DNA of 38,380 nt from CAYMKL01 sp964390805 (GCA_964390805.1 CAYMKL010000066.1:1-38380); one strand, 5' to 3'; numbered from the stretch's first letter, positions 1 to 7,522 are shown. Notes: generated by a model not told the origin, from the sequence alone. Numbers and translations are program-made.

Positions 1-188
1 AGAGGGGACTTGCCCCCTCGCCCCATTGGGGAGAGGGCTGGGGTGAGGGGAAGTTTCTGGGTAATCTTCCATGGTGGGACGTAGGGGGCGGAGACATCCT
101 ACCCTCACCCTAACCCTCTCCCTGTGAGGGAGAGGGAACGTGCTCCCTCGCCCCGTTGGGGAGAGGGCTGGGGTGAGGGGAAGTTTCT
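1..188. repeat. Direct copies of a G/C-rich palindromic repeat
   Basis: Positions 1-58 and 131-188 are near-identical, with a period of 130. Both share a core reading GGGGAGAGGGCTGGGGTGAG and end in AAGTTTCT. Between them lies a complementary stretch (CCCTCACCCTAACCCTC) that could pair with either copy. The same core returns at about 22502-22520 between the two-component genes. This looks like an interspersed REP-type repeat. No gene is seen before 207. Confidence 0.7.
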
Positions 189-206
189 CCTTGTTGGAGA
201 GAGGCT

Positions 207-881
207 ATGGAAACCGTAGTACGCGCGGTGGGGCTGACCCGCCGCTACAAAATGGGCGACGCCTACGTGGATGCGCTGCGGGGCGTGGACTTGACCGTCG
301 CTGGCGGGGAGTTCGCGGCCCTGGTGGGACCGTCGGGCTCCGGCAAATCCACCGTGCTCAACCTCATCGGCGGACTGGACCGGCCCACCAGCGGCGAGGT
401 ATGGATCAACGGCACCGAGCTGGGCAGCAGCGACGAGCGAACCCTGACCCTGCATCGCCGCCAGCACGTGGGCTTCGTTTTTCAGACCTTCAACCTGCTG
501 CCCCGTCTGACGGCCGAGGAGAACGTGGCTTTGCCCCTGATGTTCAGCGGGGTGCCGGAAGGGGAAAGGCGGTCGCGGGCGCGGGCTCTTCTGGAACGAG
601 TGAGCCTGGGCGCACGCTTGGACCACCGTCCCACCCAGCTCAGCGGCGGCGAGCAGCAGCGGGTGGCCATCGCCCGCGCCCTGGTGGGCCAGCCAGCCCT
701 TCTCCTGGCCGACGAGCCGACGGGCAATCTGGACACGGTCACCGGCGGGGAGATCATGGCCCTGCTGAAAGACCTGAACCAGGAGCGCGGCCTGACCCTG
801 CTGGTGGTCACCCACGATCCAGAGGTGGCCGCCTTTGCCGACAGAGTTGTGAAACTGCGCGATGGGCAGGTGGAAGAATGA
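207..881 (+). CDS. ABC transporter ATP-binding protein (MacB/LolD type)
   Basis: This 224-residue protein is the nucleotide-binding subunit of an ABC exporter. Visible motifs are Walker A GPSGSGKST (residues 41-49), a Q-loop glutamine at 93, the signature LSGGEQQR (145-152), Walker B LLLADEP (165-171) and the H-loop histidine at 203. Length and motif spacing fit the MacB/LolD/FtsE group, which powers FtsX-fold permeases acting on lipoproteins, peptides or small molecules. Such a permease follows directly. The start ATG has GGAG 7 nt upstream. The stop lies in the sequence GTGGAAGAATGAC, which is repeated at the permease start; the two genes probably once overlapped by ATGA. The substrate cannot be read from the sequence. 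Confidence 0.93.
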   Translation: METVVRAVGLTRRYKMGDAYVDALRGVDLTVAGGEFAALVGPSGSGKSTVLNLIGGLDRPTSGEVWINGTELGSSDERTLTLHRRQHVGFVFQTFNLLPRLTAEENVALPLMFSGVPEGERRSRARALLERVSLGARLDHRPTQLSGGEQQRVAIARALVGQPALLLADEPTGNLDTVTGGEIMALLKDLNQERGLTLLVVTHDPEVAAFADRVVKLRDGQVEE

Positions 882-973
882 CCATCAGCGCAAACTTAAG
901 CTCTGAGCCCCGTCCCCGGGGCGGCCCGAGGACGGGCCTTTGAGCCTTAAGTTCACGGGAGTGGAAGAATGAC
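870..973. repeat. Hairpin element with 13-nt flanking direct repeats
   Basis: The 13-mer GTGGAAGAATGAC occurs at 870-882 and again at 961-973. Between them lies an imperfect palindrome: AACTTAAG at 893-900 pairs with CTTAAGTT at 946-953, and inner arms near GCCCCGTCC and GGACGGGC can pair. The left copy of the 13-mer holds the stop of the ATPase gene and the right copy holds the ATG of the permease. The simplest reading is insertion of a small palindromic element with duplication of the junction, separating two genes that were translationally coupled. Confidence 0.65.
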
Positions 974-2252
974 TTTCAGAGACCTGGCAAAAACGTCCTT
1001 TGGCAACCTGGGCCGCCACAAAGTACGCACGGCCCTCAGCGCCGTCGGCGTGACCGTGGGCATCCTGACCATCGTGACCATGCTTTCCCTGGGTATCGGC
1101 GTGCGCCAGGAGATGACGCGAGTCTTCCAGGTGGCCGGCCTGGAGACGATGCGGGTGCGCCCGACCACCGAGGATCGCACGATGTTCAACCAGTACATGG
1201 AGCCCCAGCGGACGGTGCTCATCACGCCGGCGCTGGTCGAAGAGCTGCGCGCGCGGGACGACGTGGTAGAGGTGCATCCCCGCATCTTTTTACCCTGGGG
1301 ACTGAACGTTGCGCTGAAGATTGGAGAAGAGATGGTGCGCGTGCAGGTGCGGGAGCTCGCCTGGGAGGGGAGCCTGACTGACCCCTTCACCCCACCACCT
1401 GAGATCGTGGCCGGAGAAGACCTGGCCGAAAATGCTCAGGGAGACATCGTCATCGGCGTGAACGCGCTGGAGGCGATAGGTTATGAGGGGCAAGCCGAGT
1501 TCGAGGGGCTGATTGGGCAAGAAGTCACCCTGACCCTCAAAGCACCGCGGGGCGACGCGCAAACCTACCGTTTTCGGGTGCTGGGCGTGATTGACACCCA
1601 CTACGAGGATCACTTTCTGTGGGCCCACGTCGGCCTGGCCGATTCGTTGGCCCTGAAAGCCTGGTGGTACAACGATCCCGACATCCTGGAGCACGAAGGC
1701 TACGACGAGGTGATTGTCAAGGCTGCCTCTCTAAACGACGCGGCTCAGATCATTGAGCAGCTTGAGGAACGCGGTTTCGAGGTCGAATCCCTGCAGATGG
1801 TGCTGGACATAGCGAGCAAGGTCATGATCATCATACAGACCATGTTGGGATCGGTGGGCGGGCTGGCCTTGCTGGTAGCCTCCATCGGCATTGCCAACAC
1901 TATGATCATGGCCGTCTACGAGCGCACCAGGGAGATTGGCATCCTGAAAGCCATCGGCGCGTCACCCCGCGACATCCGCGTCCTGTTCATGGCGGAGGCG
2001 TCTCTCATCGGTTTGCTGGGCGGCGTGGTGGGCACCATCGGTGGCTGGCTGCTGGGGCTGGGACTCAACAGAGGCATCCTGGCCTATCTGCACTGGAAAG
2101 AGGTGCCGGTGACAGGCACATTCTTCGTAGTCGCCGGCTGGCTGGTGTTGCTGGCCCTGGGCTTCGCCACGGTCGTGGGCCTGCTGGCCGGGCTGTATCC
2201 TGCTGCCCGCGCCGCTCGACTGGATCCGCTGGAGGCGTTGAGGTATGAGTGA
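969..2252 (+). CDS. ABC transporter permease (FtsX/MacB fold)
   Basis: This 427-residue inner-membrane permease partners the upstream ATPase. It shows the MacB/FtsX layout: one N-terminal membrane segment (about residues 20-40), a large extracytoplasmic domain (about 45-275), then three C-terminal membrane segments (about 285-310, 335-365 and 380-410). Conserved features are the stretch beginning RTREIGILKAIGASPRDI, typical of the FtsX domain, and the C-terminal YPAARAARLDPLEALRYE end. It probably exports or extracts a hydrophobic or peptide substrate. The ATG lies within the right-hand 13-nt repeat, so its original coupling to the ATPase gene appears broken. The stop overlaps the next start by 8 nt. 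Confidence 0.92.
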   Translation: MTFRDLAKTSFGNLGRHKVRTALSAVGVTVGILTIVTMLSLGIGVRQEMTRVFQVAGLETMRVRPTTEDRTMFNQYMEPQRTVLITPALVEELRARDDVVEVHPRIFLPWGLNVALKIGEEMVRVQVRELAWEGSLTDPFTPPPEIVAGEDLAENAQGDIVIGVNALEAIGYEGQAEFEGLIGQEVTLTLKAPRGDAQTYRFRVLGVIDTHYEDHFLWAHVGLADSLALKAWWYNDPDILEHEGYDEVIVKAASLNDAAQIIEQLEERGFEVESLQMVLDIASKVMIIIQTMLGSVGGLALLVASIGIANTMIMAVYERTREIGILKAIGASPRDIRVLFMAEASLIGLLGGVVGTIGGWLLGLGLNRGILAYLHWKEVPVTGTFFVVAGWLVLLALGFATVVGLLAGLYPAARAARLDPLEALRYE

Positions 2253-3210
2253 GGCAGTCACAAACAGGAAGTTGGATCACAGAGACCGAAGCCCGATCCT
2301 CGTTGCCATAGGAGCGCTTCTACTGTTCATTGGCATAGCCGCCGCTTTGTTGGGGCCAGCCGAAATGTATTGCTTCTACCTCTTTTCTGAGGGGGGACGT
2401 TTTCACTACGAAGGCTTCGGATTCGGTTCTTTTATGTTTGGCAACATTGCCAGTCAAATCATTGGTTATTATCTTATCGCCATCGTGCTCATTCCCCTGG
2501 GTTACGGACACCTGAAAGTACGCCGTTGGGCCAGAACCCTTGCTTTGACCCTGGTCGGGTTCTGGCTCGTGGTCGGTGTGCCTTTGATCGTCGTGTTTTC
2601 GTTTGTGGCAGTTGCTTCCAAAGACCTGTCTTTAGCAGTTGTCCTGATCATGCTTGTCGCTCTGGCGTTGTCCTATCTGGTAGTCCCAGGATTGCTCATC
2701 TGGTTTTACCGCAGCCGAAGTGTCAGGTTGACCTTTGAGACCAAGGACCCGAAGACCTATTGGGTGGAGCGATTCCCGATACCCGTACTGGTACTGTGCT
2801 CTCTGTATCTGTTCTACATCGTCGTGCTGCACATCCTCATCTTCTTCAACGGCATCTTTCCGCTTTTTGGCATCTTTCTAGTTGACATTCAGGGGATCCT
2901 TCTACTTGACATCTTGATAGTCTGTTTGGCCTGTCTCATCTGGGGTACATTCAGGTTACGAGCGTGGGCCTGGTGGGGGTCTTTGGCCTATTTCGGCCTG
3001 CTCACATCCTCCTCGATTCTAACCCTTTGCCGGGCCAGTCTGTCCGACATCCTGTCGAGGATGAAGTTTGCGCCAACGGAAATGGAGGCTTTACAGGGAT
3101 TGCCATTTCAAGGTTGGCATTTGGCAGCGTTCATTGGAATACCGCTGCTCCTTACTCTGGGCTTGATCATCCTCTCGAAACGGTACTTCAAGACAGAGGG
3201 CAGGTTGTAG
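2245..3210 (+). CDS. Polytopic membrane protein, unknown function
   Basis: This 321-residue protein has about eight hydrophobic segments spread along its length and few charged residues apart from short loops. No catalytic or transport motif was recognised. It overlaps the ABC permease gene by 8 nt, so it is likely translated with the exporter and may be an accessory or immunity-type partner; that role is inferred from position only. Base composition is lower in GC than in the ABC genes. The gene ends just before a palindrome-rich intergenic stretch that opens the accessory region. Confidence 0.75.
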   Translation: MSEAVTNRKLDHRDRSPILVAIGALLLFIGIAAALLGPAEMYCFYLFSEGGRFHYEGFGFGSFMFGNIASQIIGYYLIAIVLIPLGYGHLKVRRWARTLALTLVGFWLVVGVPLIVVFSFVAVASKDLSLAVVLIMLVALALSYLVVPGLLIWFYRSRSVRLTFETKDPKTYWVERFPIPVLVLCSLYLFYIVVLHILIFFNGIFPLFGIFLVDIQGILLLDILIVCLACLIWGTFRLRAWAWWGSLAYFGLLTSSSILTLCRASLSDILSRMKFAPTEMEALQGLPFQGWHLAAFIGIPLLLTLGLIILSKRYFKTEGRL

Positions 3211-3239
3211 TTACTGGGTGACTGCTCAGGCTACCCTGT

Positions 3240-3358
3240 GCCGCGATTGAAATCGCCTCTCCAGGGCTTTCAGCCGGGCGTCCACCTGCGTGGACGTCGC
3301 TGTCCACGTAGGTGGACAGTCAGCTTTAGCTCTCCAGGCGCGGTTTCAACCGCCAGCC
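3240..3358. repeat. Nested palindrome cluster
   Basis: Two 16-nt arms, 3280-3295 and 3302-3317, are inverted copies with one mismatch, and each arm is itself palindromic (GTCCAC...GTGGAC). Outside them are GCGATTGAAATCGC on the left and GCGGTTTCAACCGC on the right, both self-palindromic. The whole would fold into a large cruciform or RNA structure. It is non-coding and lies between the membrane protein gene and the first terminator-promoter module. Confidence 0.65.
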
Positions 3359-3393
3359 TGAGTAGTAACGTTACTGGCATAATAAAGAGCAAG

Positions 3394-3430
3394 AGCGGGA
3401 GGTCTGAATCGCCTCCCGCTTTTGCTTTTT
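3394..3430 (+). terminator. Rho-independent terminator, module copy 1
   Basis: A 9-bp stem (AGCGGGAGG at 3394-3402 with CCTCCCGCT at 3412-3420) is followed by a T-rich tract. It is the first half of the repeated terminator-promoter module and would stop transcription arriving from the ABC operon side. Confidence 0.85.
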
Positions 3431-3452
3431 GGGCTGGGCCCTGTAATTGTGG

Positions 3453-3481
3453 TTGACTTGCCAGGGCTTCTGGTGTATAAT
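3453..3481 (+). promoter_or_regulatory. Sigma70-type promoter, module copy 1 (drives TIR gene)
   Basis: TTGACT at 3453-3458, a 17-bp spacer and TATAAT at 3476-3481. This near-consensus promoter sits 32 bp after the terminator stem. It would give a leader of about 210 nt before the TIR-domain gene. Confidence 0.82.
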
Positions 3482-3700
3482 ATAAAGCAACGATGAAGGG
3501 CTGAGCAGGCATCTCGACGGTCAAGGATTTGGTTGTTCGCGTTCCGGTTATCGTATCCTTTGCCAGACATGCTGTTAAAATGTGAACCCTTGGTGCGATA
3601 TCCTACAGGTACCTGCCATAGGGCACAGCTATAGACATCTGGCGATGCCGAGAGGAGTACAATATCTCTACGGTGGATGAATCTCGTGAGAGGTGAGGCG
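3482..3700 (+). other. Long 5' leader shared with the next unit
   Basis: About 145 nt downstream of the promoter are similar to the leader at 4751-4900. Shared blocks include AAGCAACGATGAAG, GACGGTCAAGG, GTTCCGGTT, GCCAGAC and TCTACAGGTACCTG/CCTACAGGTACCTG. Both copies hold a three-codon reading frame straight after the promoter (ATG AAG NNN TGA at 3493-3504). A weaker third match to the middle block lies near 11915-11950. The conservation suggests a functional RNA or part of a duplicated unit. Confidence 0.55.
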
Positions 3701-4477
3701 ATGAGGATCAAGCGCTACTATCGTCAGCGGCCGATCAGCGTCGGCCGCGTGCGAGCCATTCGCGACGTGCTCGTGATGACCCTTGAGTGGGAGCTGGCGG
3801 ATACGCGATTCACGCTCTACTACCCCGCAGAGGAATGCACAATTCACGACCTCGCGCAGCTTGAAGATGCCGCGAGACTCCGGGGCGAGCCAACATGCAT
3901 CCATGCCCTTTTTGCGGATGTGGCAGCTCGATTTCTTAGTATCGAGACCTGCGACCCGAGCACGATAACTATTGAGGTGGAAGCTCGGGACAGTCCACCT
4001 GACCCGATTCTCGAACGGGTAGAGCCCATTTTGGAACTGAAGCCCATTGACGAAGTGCCTCAGGAAGTGACCGTTACGTCAGCGTTCTTAGCGCATGCTT
4101 TCGATGATGAGGGAAATCAATACGCCAATGAGGTGGCCCGGTTTCTGACTTTGATCAACATCAGCCCTCAATCGGGCAAGGCCTTTTCGCCGGAGAGCAT
4201 CGCCCAGAAGGTTCAGGAGCGCCTTGCTAGATACGATATCGTCGTTGCCATCATTACTTGTCAGGCGGATCCAACCTGGCTAGTACAGGAAACGATTGCC
4301 GCCAAGATTCTCAAGAAGCCTCTTTTTATCCTAAAAGAGGAGAGCGCTCAATTGAAAGCGGGTCTTCTGGGGGATTATGAATACATACCCTTTCCAAGGG
4401 GACAAATCTCAAAAACCTTTATTCCTATCCTGGAGGGTTTGGGGGAAATACACCGGCATGTAGCGGCCAGCAAATAG
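3701..4477 (+). CDS. TIR-domain protein, possible defence effector
   Basis: This 258-residue protein has a C-terminal TIR-like domain (about residues 125-215). It begins with SAFLAHAFDDEG, continues with an (R/K)YDIVVAIIT-type strand and ends with W193-LVQ-E197. The W-x3-E motif matches the usual place of the catalytic glutamate in NAD-consuming TIR domains. Residues 1-100 form a separate domain ending in a beta-rich stretch; it faintly recalls the tunnelling-fold (T-fold) family, but I cannot assign it. I chose the ATG at 3701 because AGGTGAGG lies just upstream; an in-frame ATG at 3677 lacks a good site. It has its own promoter and is monocistronic, followed by a terminator. NAD hydrolysis in phage defence is an inference from the domain; no sensor partner is adjacent. 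Confidence 0.7.
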   Translation: MRIKRYYRQRPISVGRVRAIRDVLVMTLEWELADTRFTLYYPAEECTIHDLAQLEDAARLRGEPTCIHALFADVAARFLSIETCDPSTITIEVEARDSPPDPILERVEPILELKPIDEVPQEVTVTSAFLAHAFDDEGNQYANEVARFLTLINISPQSGKAFSPESIAQKVQERLARYDIVVAIITCQADPTWLVQETIAAKILKKPLFILKEESAQLKAGLLGDYEYIPFPRGQISKTFIPILEGLGEIHRHVAASK

Positions 4478-4661
4478 TCGGTGCAGCGAACCGCCGAACC
4501 GCAGACTTGACTGGAGAGTTAAGGGCTATCTCGACACTGATAGCTACGCCGCTGTGACTGCCGTACTATTCGGCGGCCGCTGAGCTTTCCACTATGCGGC
4601 TGAACATCCCTCACCCTCTCAGTCTCGATTCTGGCCACGCCGAAAAGACATCCAAACAGAA
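4478..4661 (+). other. Non-coding tail after the TIR gene
   Basis: No open frame with a start and ribosome site was found. A small hairpin is possible at about 4528-4548 (GCTATC...GATAGC). The tail leads directly into the second terminator-promoter module. Confidence 0.5.
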
Positions 4662-4700
4662 AAGCGGGAGGCCTAAGACACCTCCCGCTTTTGTTTTTTG
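4662..4700 (+). terminator. Rho-independent terminator, module copy 2
   Basis: A 10-bp perfect stem (AAGCGGGAGG at 4662-4671 with CCTCCCGCTT at 4681-4690) is followed by TTGTTTTTTG. It ends the TIR unit. Confidence 0.87.
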
Positions 4701-4721
4701 GGCTGGGCATCGTATTGGTGG

Positions 4722-4750
4722 TTGACTTGCTAGGGTTTCTGCTGTATAAT
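4722..4750 (+). promoter_or_regulatory. Sigma70-type promoter, module copy 2
   Basis: TTGACT at 4722-4727, a 17-bp spacer and TATAAT at 4745-4750, followed by a leader of about 225 nt homologous to that of unit 1, including the three-codon frame at 4762-4773. It drives the four-frame operon at 4984-7239. Confidence 0.83.
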
Positions 4751-4983
4751 ATCAAGCAACGATGAAGACTTGATCAAGGATCTGACGGTCAAGGGTTCAG
4801 TTACTCACGTTCCGGTTGTCGTATTGTGTGGCAGACCTCCTGTTGAGTTTGGGATCTCAGCTCCATATTCTACAGGTACCTGTCCCATGACACAACCTTA
4901 GTTGGGTGGCATCCCCACTGACTACCTCGTTTATATGGCTTAATATCAGCGCAGAACGATTGAGCACTCGAGAGGCATAACTT

Positions 4984-5475
4984 ATGCAACCGAAACCCTT
5001 TATTCTTCGATATAAACTTGAAGGCACTCCGTTTGCTGTCTTGTTCCTAGCTGCAGATGACTTCGACGTACATGCACTAAGAAGAATTTGTAAGGAGCTT
5101 GGTGTGTCTTCAGCGGGCACTAAAGCCAATTTGATTGATCAGATTGCGCCGTTTCTGGGACGTTGGTCCGAAGATACCGCCATCGTCATCTTGCGGAATT
5201 TGATCAGAAGGAGCAAAAAGTGGCTGACATTCCGTCTTGGAACTGTCCATCACTGTCCTATTCTTCGAGATCCCACAAACCTGGTCTTCACCCGGGGAGA
5301 GCCTTCTTGGTACGGACCTATTGAAGACCCGGATAATACATCAGTATCTTGGTACTTTCGTCTGCACTTTCAGACTCATTGGGAAGTTAACGGTTCACCT
5401 TCAGAGCTAAGGCAGTATCAGATTAGGTGGATTTGCTGTGCAAGAATAGCCAACAATGTGGTTTCTCTTCATTAA
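4984..5475 (+). CDS. SAP-like domain protein, probably N-terminal part of a longer product
   Basis: This 163-residue product contains a SAP-type motif at about residues 22-58 (DVHALRRICKELGVSS...GTKANLIDQI), a helix-extension-helix fold usually used to bind DNA. The rest is not recognised. The ORF overlaps the next one by 49 nt. That next ORF starts at a GTG without a ribosome site, right after an in-frame stop. The two together (about 350 residues) may therefore be one gene with a frameshift between roughly 5425 and 5475, either genuine or a sequencing error. It is the first gene of a unit of lower GC than the flanking core genes, ending in a nuclease-like gene, so a DNA-recognition role in defence is possible but inferred. 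Confidence 0.6.
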   Translation: MQPKPFILRYKLEGTPFAVLFLAADDFDVHALRRICKELGVSSAGTKANLIDQIAPFLGRWSEDTAIVILRNLIRRSKKWLTFRLGTVHHCPILRDPTNLVFTRGEPSWYGPIEDPDNTSVSWYFRLHFQTHWEVNGSPSELRQYQIRWICCARIANNVVSLH

Positions 5476-6056
5476 GGCAAGGGTTCTCGTATGCGGAAAG
5501 TATCAATAGAGCTGAGAGTGCTTCTCAGTTTCCATACTGGCTCTACATACCGGACTTCTTCGACGAGTTAGAAGGTGTCCTAGAAACAGAACTGCAAAGT
5601 CCCAACCTTCATGACCTTGTACTCTATCAACTGTGGGACAGATTCCGCCTCGACCAAGATTACACATGGACGGATCTGAGAATCCGAGCGGAATCTGGTG
5701 GCGTCTCGCTTAGTGCTAGATCATCAGGTAGCATTGTTGAAATCGACGTTCGGGGGATCAATCATCTTGCTCGAACACTCAGAAGATCGGTAAATAGGGA
5801 ATTGAGAAGCCAGGGGCTCACAATGCCAAGCGAAGAGAAAATGGATGAGGTCATACTCCGGACGTTAATTCGAGAGTTTGGTGCCAAGTCTTACGAACTT
5901 TCTTTGGAAAGGGGACAAGAAGATCTGTTCAAGGCTCATATATACTTCGGAATGAAGCCTGATTCTCCTGGTCCTGATTCCTTTCCACACTTGAATTGCT
6001 TTACTAGTTGGCGTAATCCTGTTGAGCAACTTCAGTTTCTCCTACAATTCATCTAA
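5427..6056 (+). CDS. Unknown protein, probable continuation of the SAP-like gene
   Basis: This 209-residue frame reads well as protein (mixed charged and hydrophobic residues, aromatic-rich) but matches no family I recognise. Its GTG at 5427 directly follows a TAG in the same frame and has no convincing ribosome site. Its N-terminal stretch (DLLCKNSQQCGFSSL) could join the upstream frame by a single-base shift. Near residues 130-150 it has a charged helical region, with a following segment reading REFGAKSYELSLERGQEDLF. It lies in the same unit and is separated by 11 nt from the next gene. Treat it as either a coupled second protein or the C-terminal half of the SAP-like protein. Confidence 0.5.
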   Translation: MDLLCKNSQQCGFSSLRQGFSYAESINRAESASQFPYWLYIPDFFDELEGVLETELQSPNLHDLVLYQLWDRFRLDQDYTWTDLRIRAESGGVSLSARSSGSIVEIDVRGINHLARTLRRSVNRELRSQGLTMPSEEKMDEVILRTLIREFGAKSYELSLERGQEDLFKAHIYFGMKPDSPGPDSFPHLNCFTSWRNPVEQLQFLLQFI

Positions 6057-6067
6057 TCTGGAGCAAG

Positions 6068-6454
6068 GTGCTAGTAGATATGGCTCGGGTTGATTTGTCC
6101 GCATTAGATTGTTTCAGAGACAGAGAACGGATTGGTCGCTTGATCTCTTATGTTGAGGTCAACGATTCACTAATGCCGCATAGTATCGCTGCTGCCACTG
6201 GTTGCTCGCTAGAGGAAGCCTTAACACTGCTTCTGATGCTATATGGCAAGTACCTTGTAGATGGATATGTACTTGTATACCACAGTGCTCATCCAGACTT
6301 TCCTATTGACAGGAGACCAATCGGTGAAGGGCTACCCCCTCAAGAATCGTATACCTGCCCTGTATGTGAGATGACTGAGCTTGGTTCAAGCGAGATGCTT
6401 TTTGATCTTGAGTTCCGCCTTATCAAGCAGGTTGAGTTCACGGTTGATTCATGA
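6068..6454 (+). CDS. Small winged-helix-like protein with CxxC motif
   Basis: This 128-residue protein starts at GTG, with GGAG ending 4 nt before it; an ATG at 6080 is the alternative. Residues about 20-72 look like a winged helix (IAAATGCSLEEALTLLLMLY, then a turn and VDGYVLVYHS). It carries one CPVC pair near residue 96, which could be half of a zinc site or a redox pair. The 3' end overlaps the nuclease-like gene by 4 nt (ATGA), a strong sign of coupled translation. Function is not established; a regulatory or adaptor role beside the nuclease is inferred from context. Confidence 0.6.
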   Translation: MLVDMARVDLSALDCFRDRERIGRLISYVEVNDSLMPHSIAAATGCSLEEALTLLLMLYGKYLVDGYVLVYHSAHPDFPIDRRPIGEGLPPQESYTCPVCEMTELGSSEMLFDLEFRLIKQVEFTVDS

Positions 6455-7239
6455 CAAAACTGTCGCGAGAGGAAATGGCAAAACTGATGCGCTGCGCAAT
6501 GGCGCGATTGGAAGAGTTTGACCCAAGAACACGTAGCGAGCTTCTTGAGTCTGAAGGGTGGATCAAATATGTTCTGTATAGGCCAGATCCATCGCTGTTC
6601 AAAAGGCTGCAAGATTACTTCGATTGGCGCTCTGGCAATCACGACGAAGACGCTGGTGCCCTAATGGAGGAAATCGCTTTGCTCATATTCAAGGGCCTAA
6701 TGGGCTGGGGTAGTATTCGGAGTTTCCAATCATATGCTCCTCAACATGATCTTGTTGTGGACGGCTCCTCAGCAGCCTGGGAAATTCTCATGATGTACCT
6801 TCACCTTCCTCGTGATGGTCGGTCGATCGTAATTGAGGCCAAGAATCAGAATCAAAAGATATCGGATCAACAGTTCTCAAGGCTGTGTGGTATCCTACAG
6901 AACAAATTCACCGACACTGCACATTTGGGGGTCTTTGTTTCCCGAACAACTGCATCGGGTTTTCCAGAACCGTGTCACAATATGCCAGATGCCTCTGGGA
7001 GTCGAGTGAGGAGTTTGCGGTACGCAAGGGCCACACAAGCCCTGTTCCACTCGAAGACAGGTAAGTACGTGATTGTCATTGATGAATGTGACTTGCAGAT
7101 GATAGCTAATGGTGTTGCGTTGCCAAAGATCCTGGAAGCGAAAATTCGTGAACTGGAGGCAGCGACAGGGCTAGCGTTATCTTTCGACGAAGATTGGCGG
7201 GAGGTCGATCTGCCGTCGCACCTTTCAAGGTATGTGTAG
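6451..7239 (+). CDS. Putative PD-(D/E)XK nuclease of a defence-like operon
   Basis: This 262-residue protein shows the order expected of a PD-(D/E)XK nuclease: a helix with a conserved acid (GALMEEIALLIFKG), then QHDLVVDG supplying an aspartate, then SIVIEAKNQN supplying the E-x-K pair, then a helix with Q (DQQFSRLCGIL). The spacing fits Mrr-like or restriction-type folds. The last 60 residues form a helical end. It is the last gene of the unit started at 4722 and is coupled by ATGA to the CxxC protein. Role in restriction of foreign DNA is inferred. The catalytic signature was read by eye and not confirmed by a profile search. Confidence 0.62.
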   Translation: MTKLSREEMAKLMRCAMARLEEFDPRTRSELLESEGWIKYVLYRPDPSLFKRLQDYFDWRSGNHDEDAGALMEEIALLIFKGLMGWGSIRSFQSYAPQHDLVVDGSSAAWEILMMYLHLPRDGRSIVIEAKNQNQKISDQQFSRLCGILQNKFTDTAHLGVFVSRTTASGFPEPCHNMPDASGSRVRSLRYARATQALFHSKTGKYVIVIDECDLQMIANGVALPKILEAKIRELEAATGLALSFDEDWREVDLPSHLSRYV

Positions 7240-7277
7240 TTCTCTAGTGAAGCTGCGAAAGAGCCAGATTGATGCCA

Positions 7278-7485
7278 CCCAACAAGTCGCTCTGCGATCC
7301 GTTCGCTCGAAACCACGCCCTGCGATTCGTTCGCCCAAAGCGTGGGGGATAAACTGCTAGCCGAAAGCGGGGATGCCCCAAGCGGGCGGCTATGGAGCGG
7401 GGCTCAGGACATGCCTGGCGAACCATCAACTGAACGGTAACTGCACACTTGTCTGGAAGCAGAGCGGGAGGTAGTAAGCGCCTCC
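7278..7485. repeat. Unit tail repeat, copy 1 (about 208 bp)
   Basis: The stretch aligns without gaps to 8949-9156, with about 16 mismatches counted by eye. It begins with CCCAACAA (CCTAACAA in the other copy), holds an inverted pair CCACGC...GCGTGG, and runs into the terminator stem of the module. The start recalls the left end of integron attC sites, but the matching right end is missing. It is non-coding and follows the nuclease gene. Confidence 0.75.
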
Positions 7486-7500
7486 CGCTTTTGCCTTTTT
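7463..7500 (+). terminator. Rho-independent terminator, module copy 3
   Basis: A 9-bp stem (AGCGGGAGG at 7463-7471 with CCTCCCGCT at 7481-7489) is followed by a T-rich tract. It ends the nuclease unit. Confidence 0.86.
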
Positions 7501-7522
7501 GGACTGGGCAGCGTACTGGTGG

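Noticed and set aside
3238..3456. Small open frame in the palindrome cluster
   Set aside because: It runs through hairpins and a terminator; there is no ribosome site and it has repeat-derived composition.
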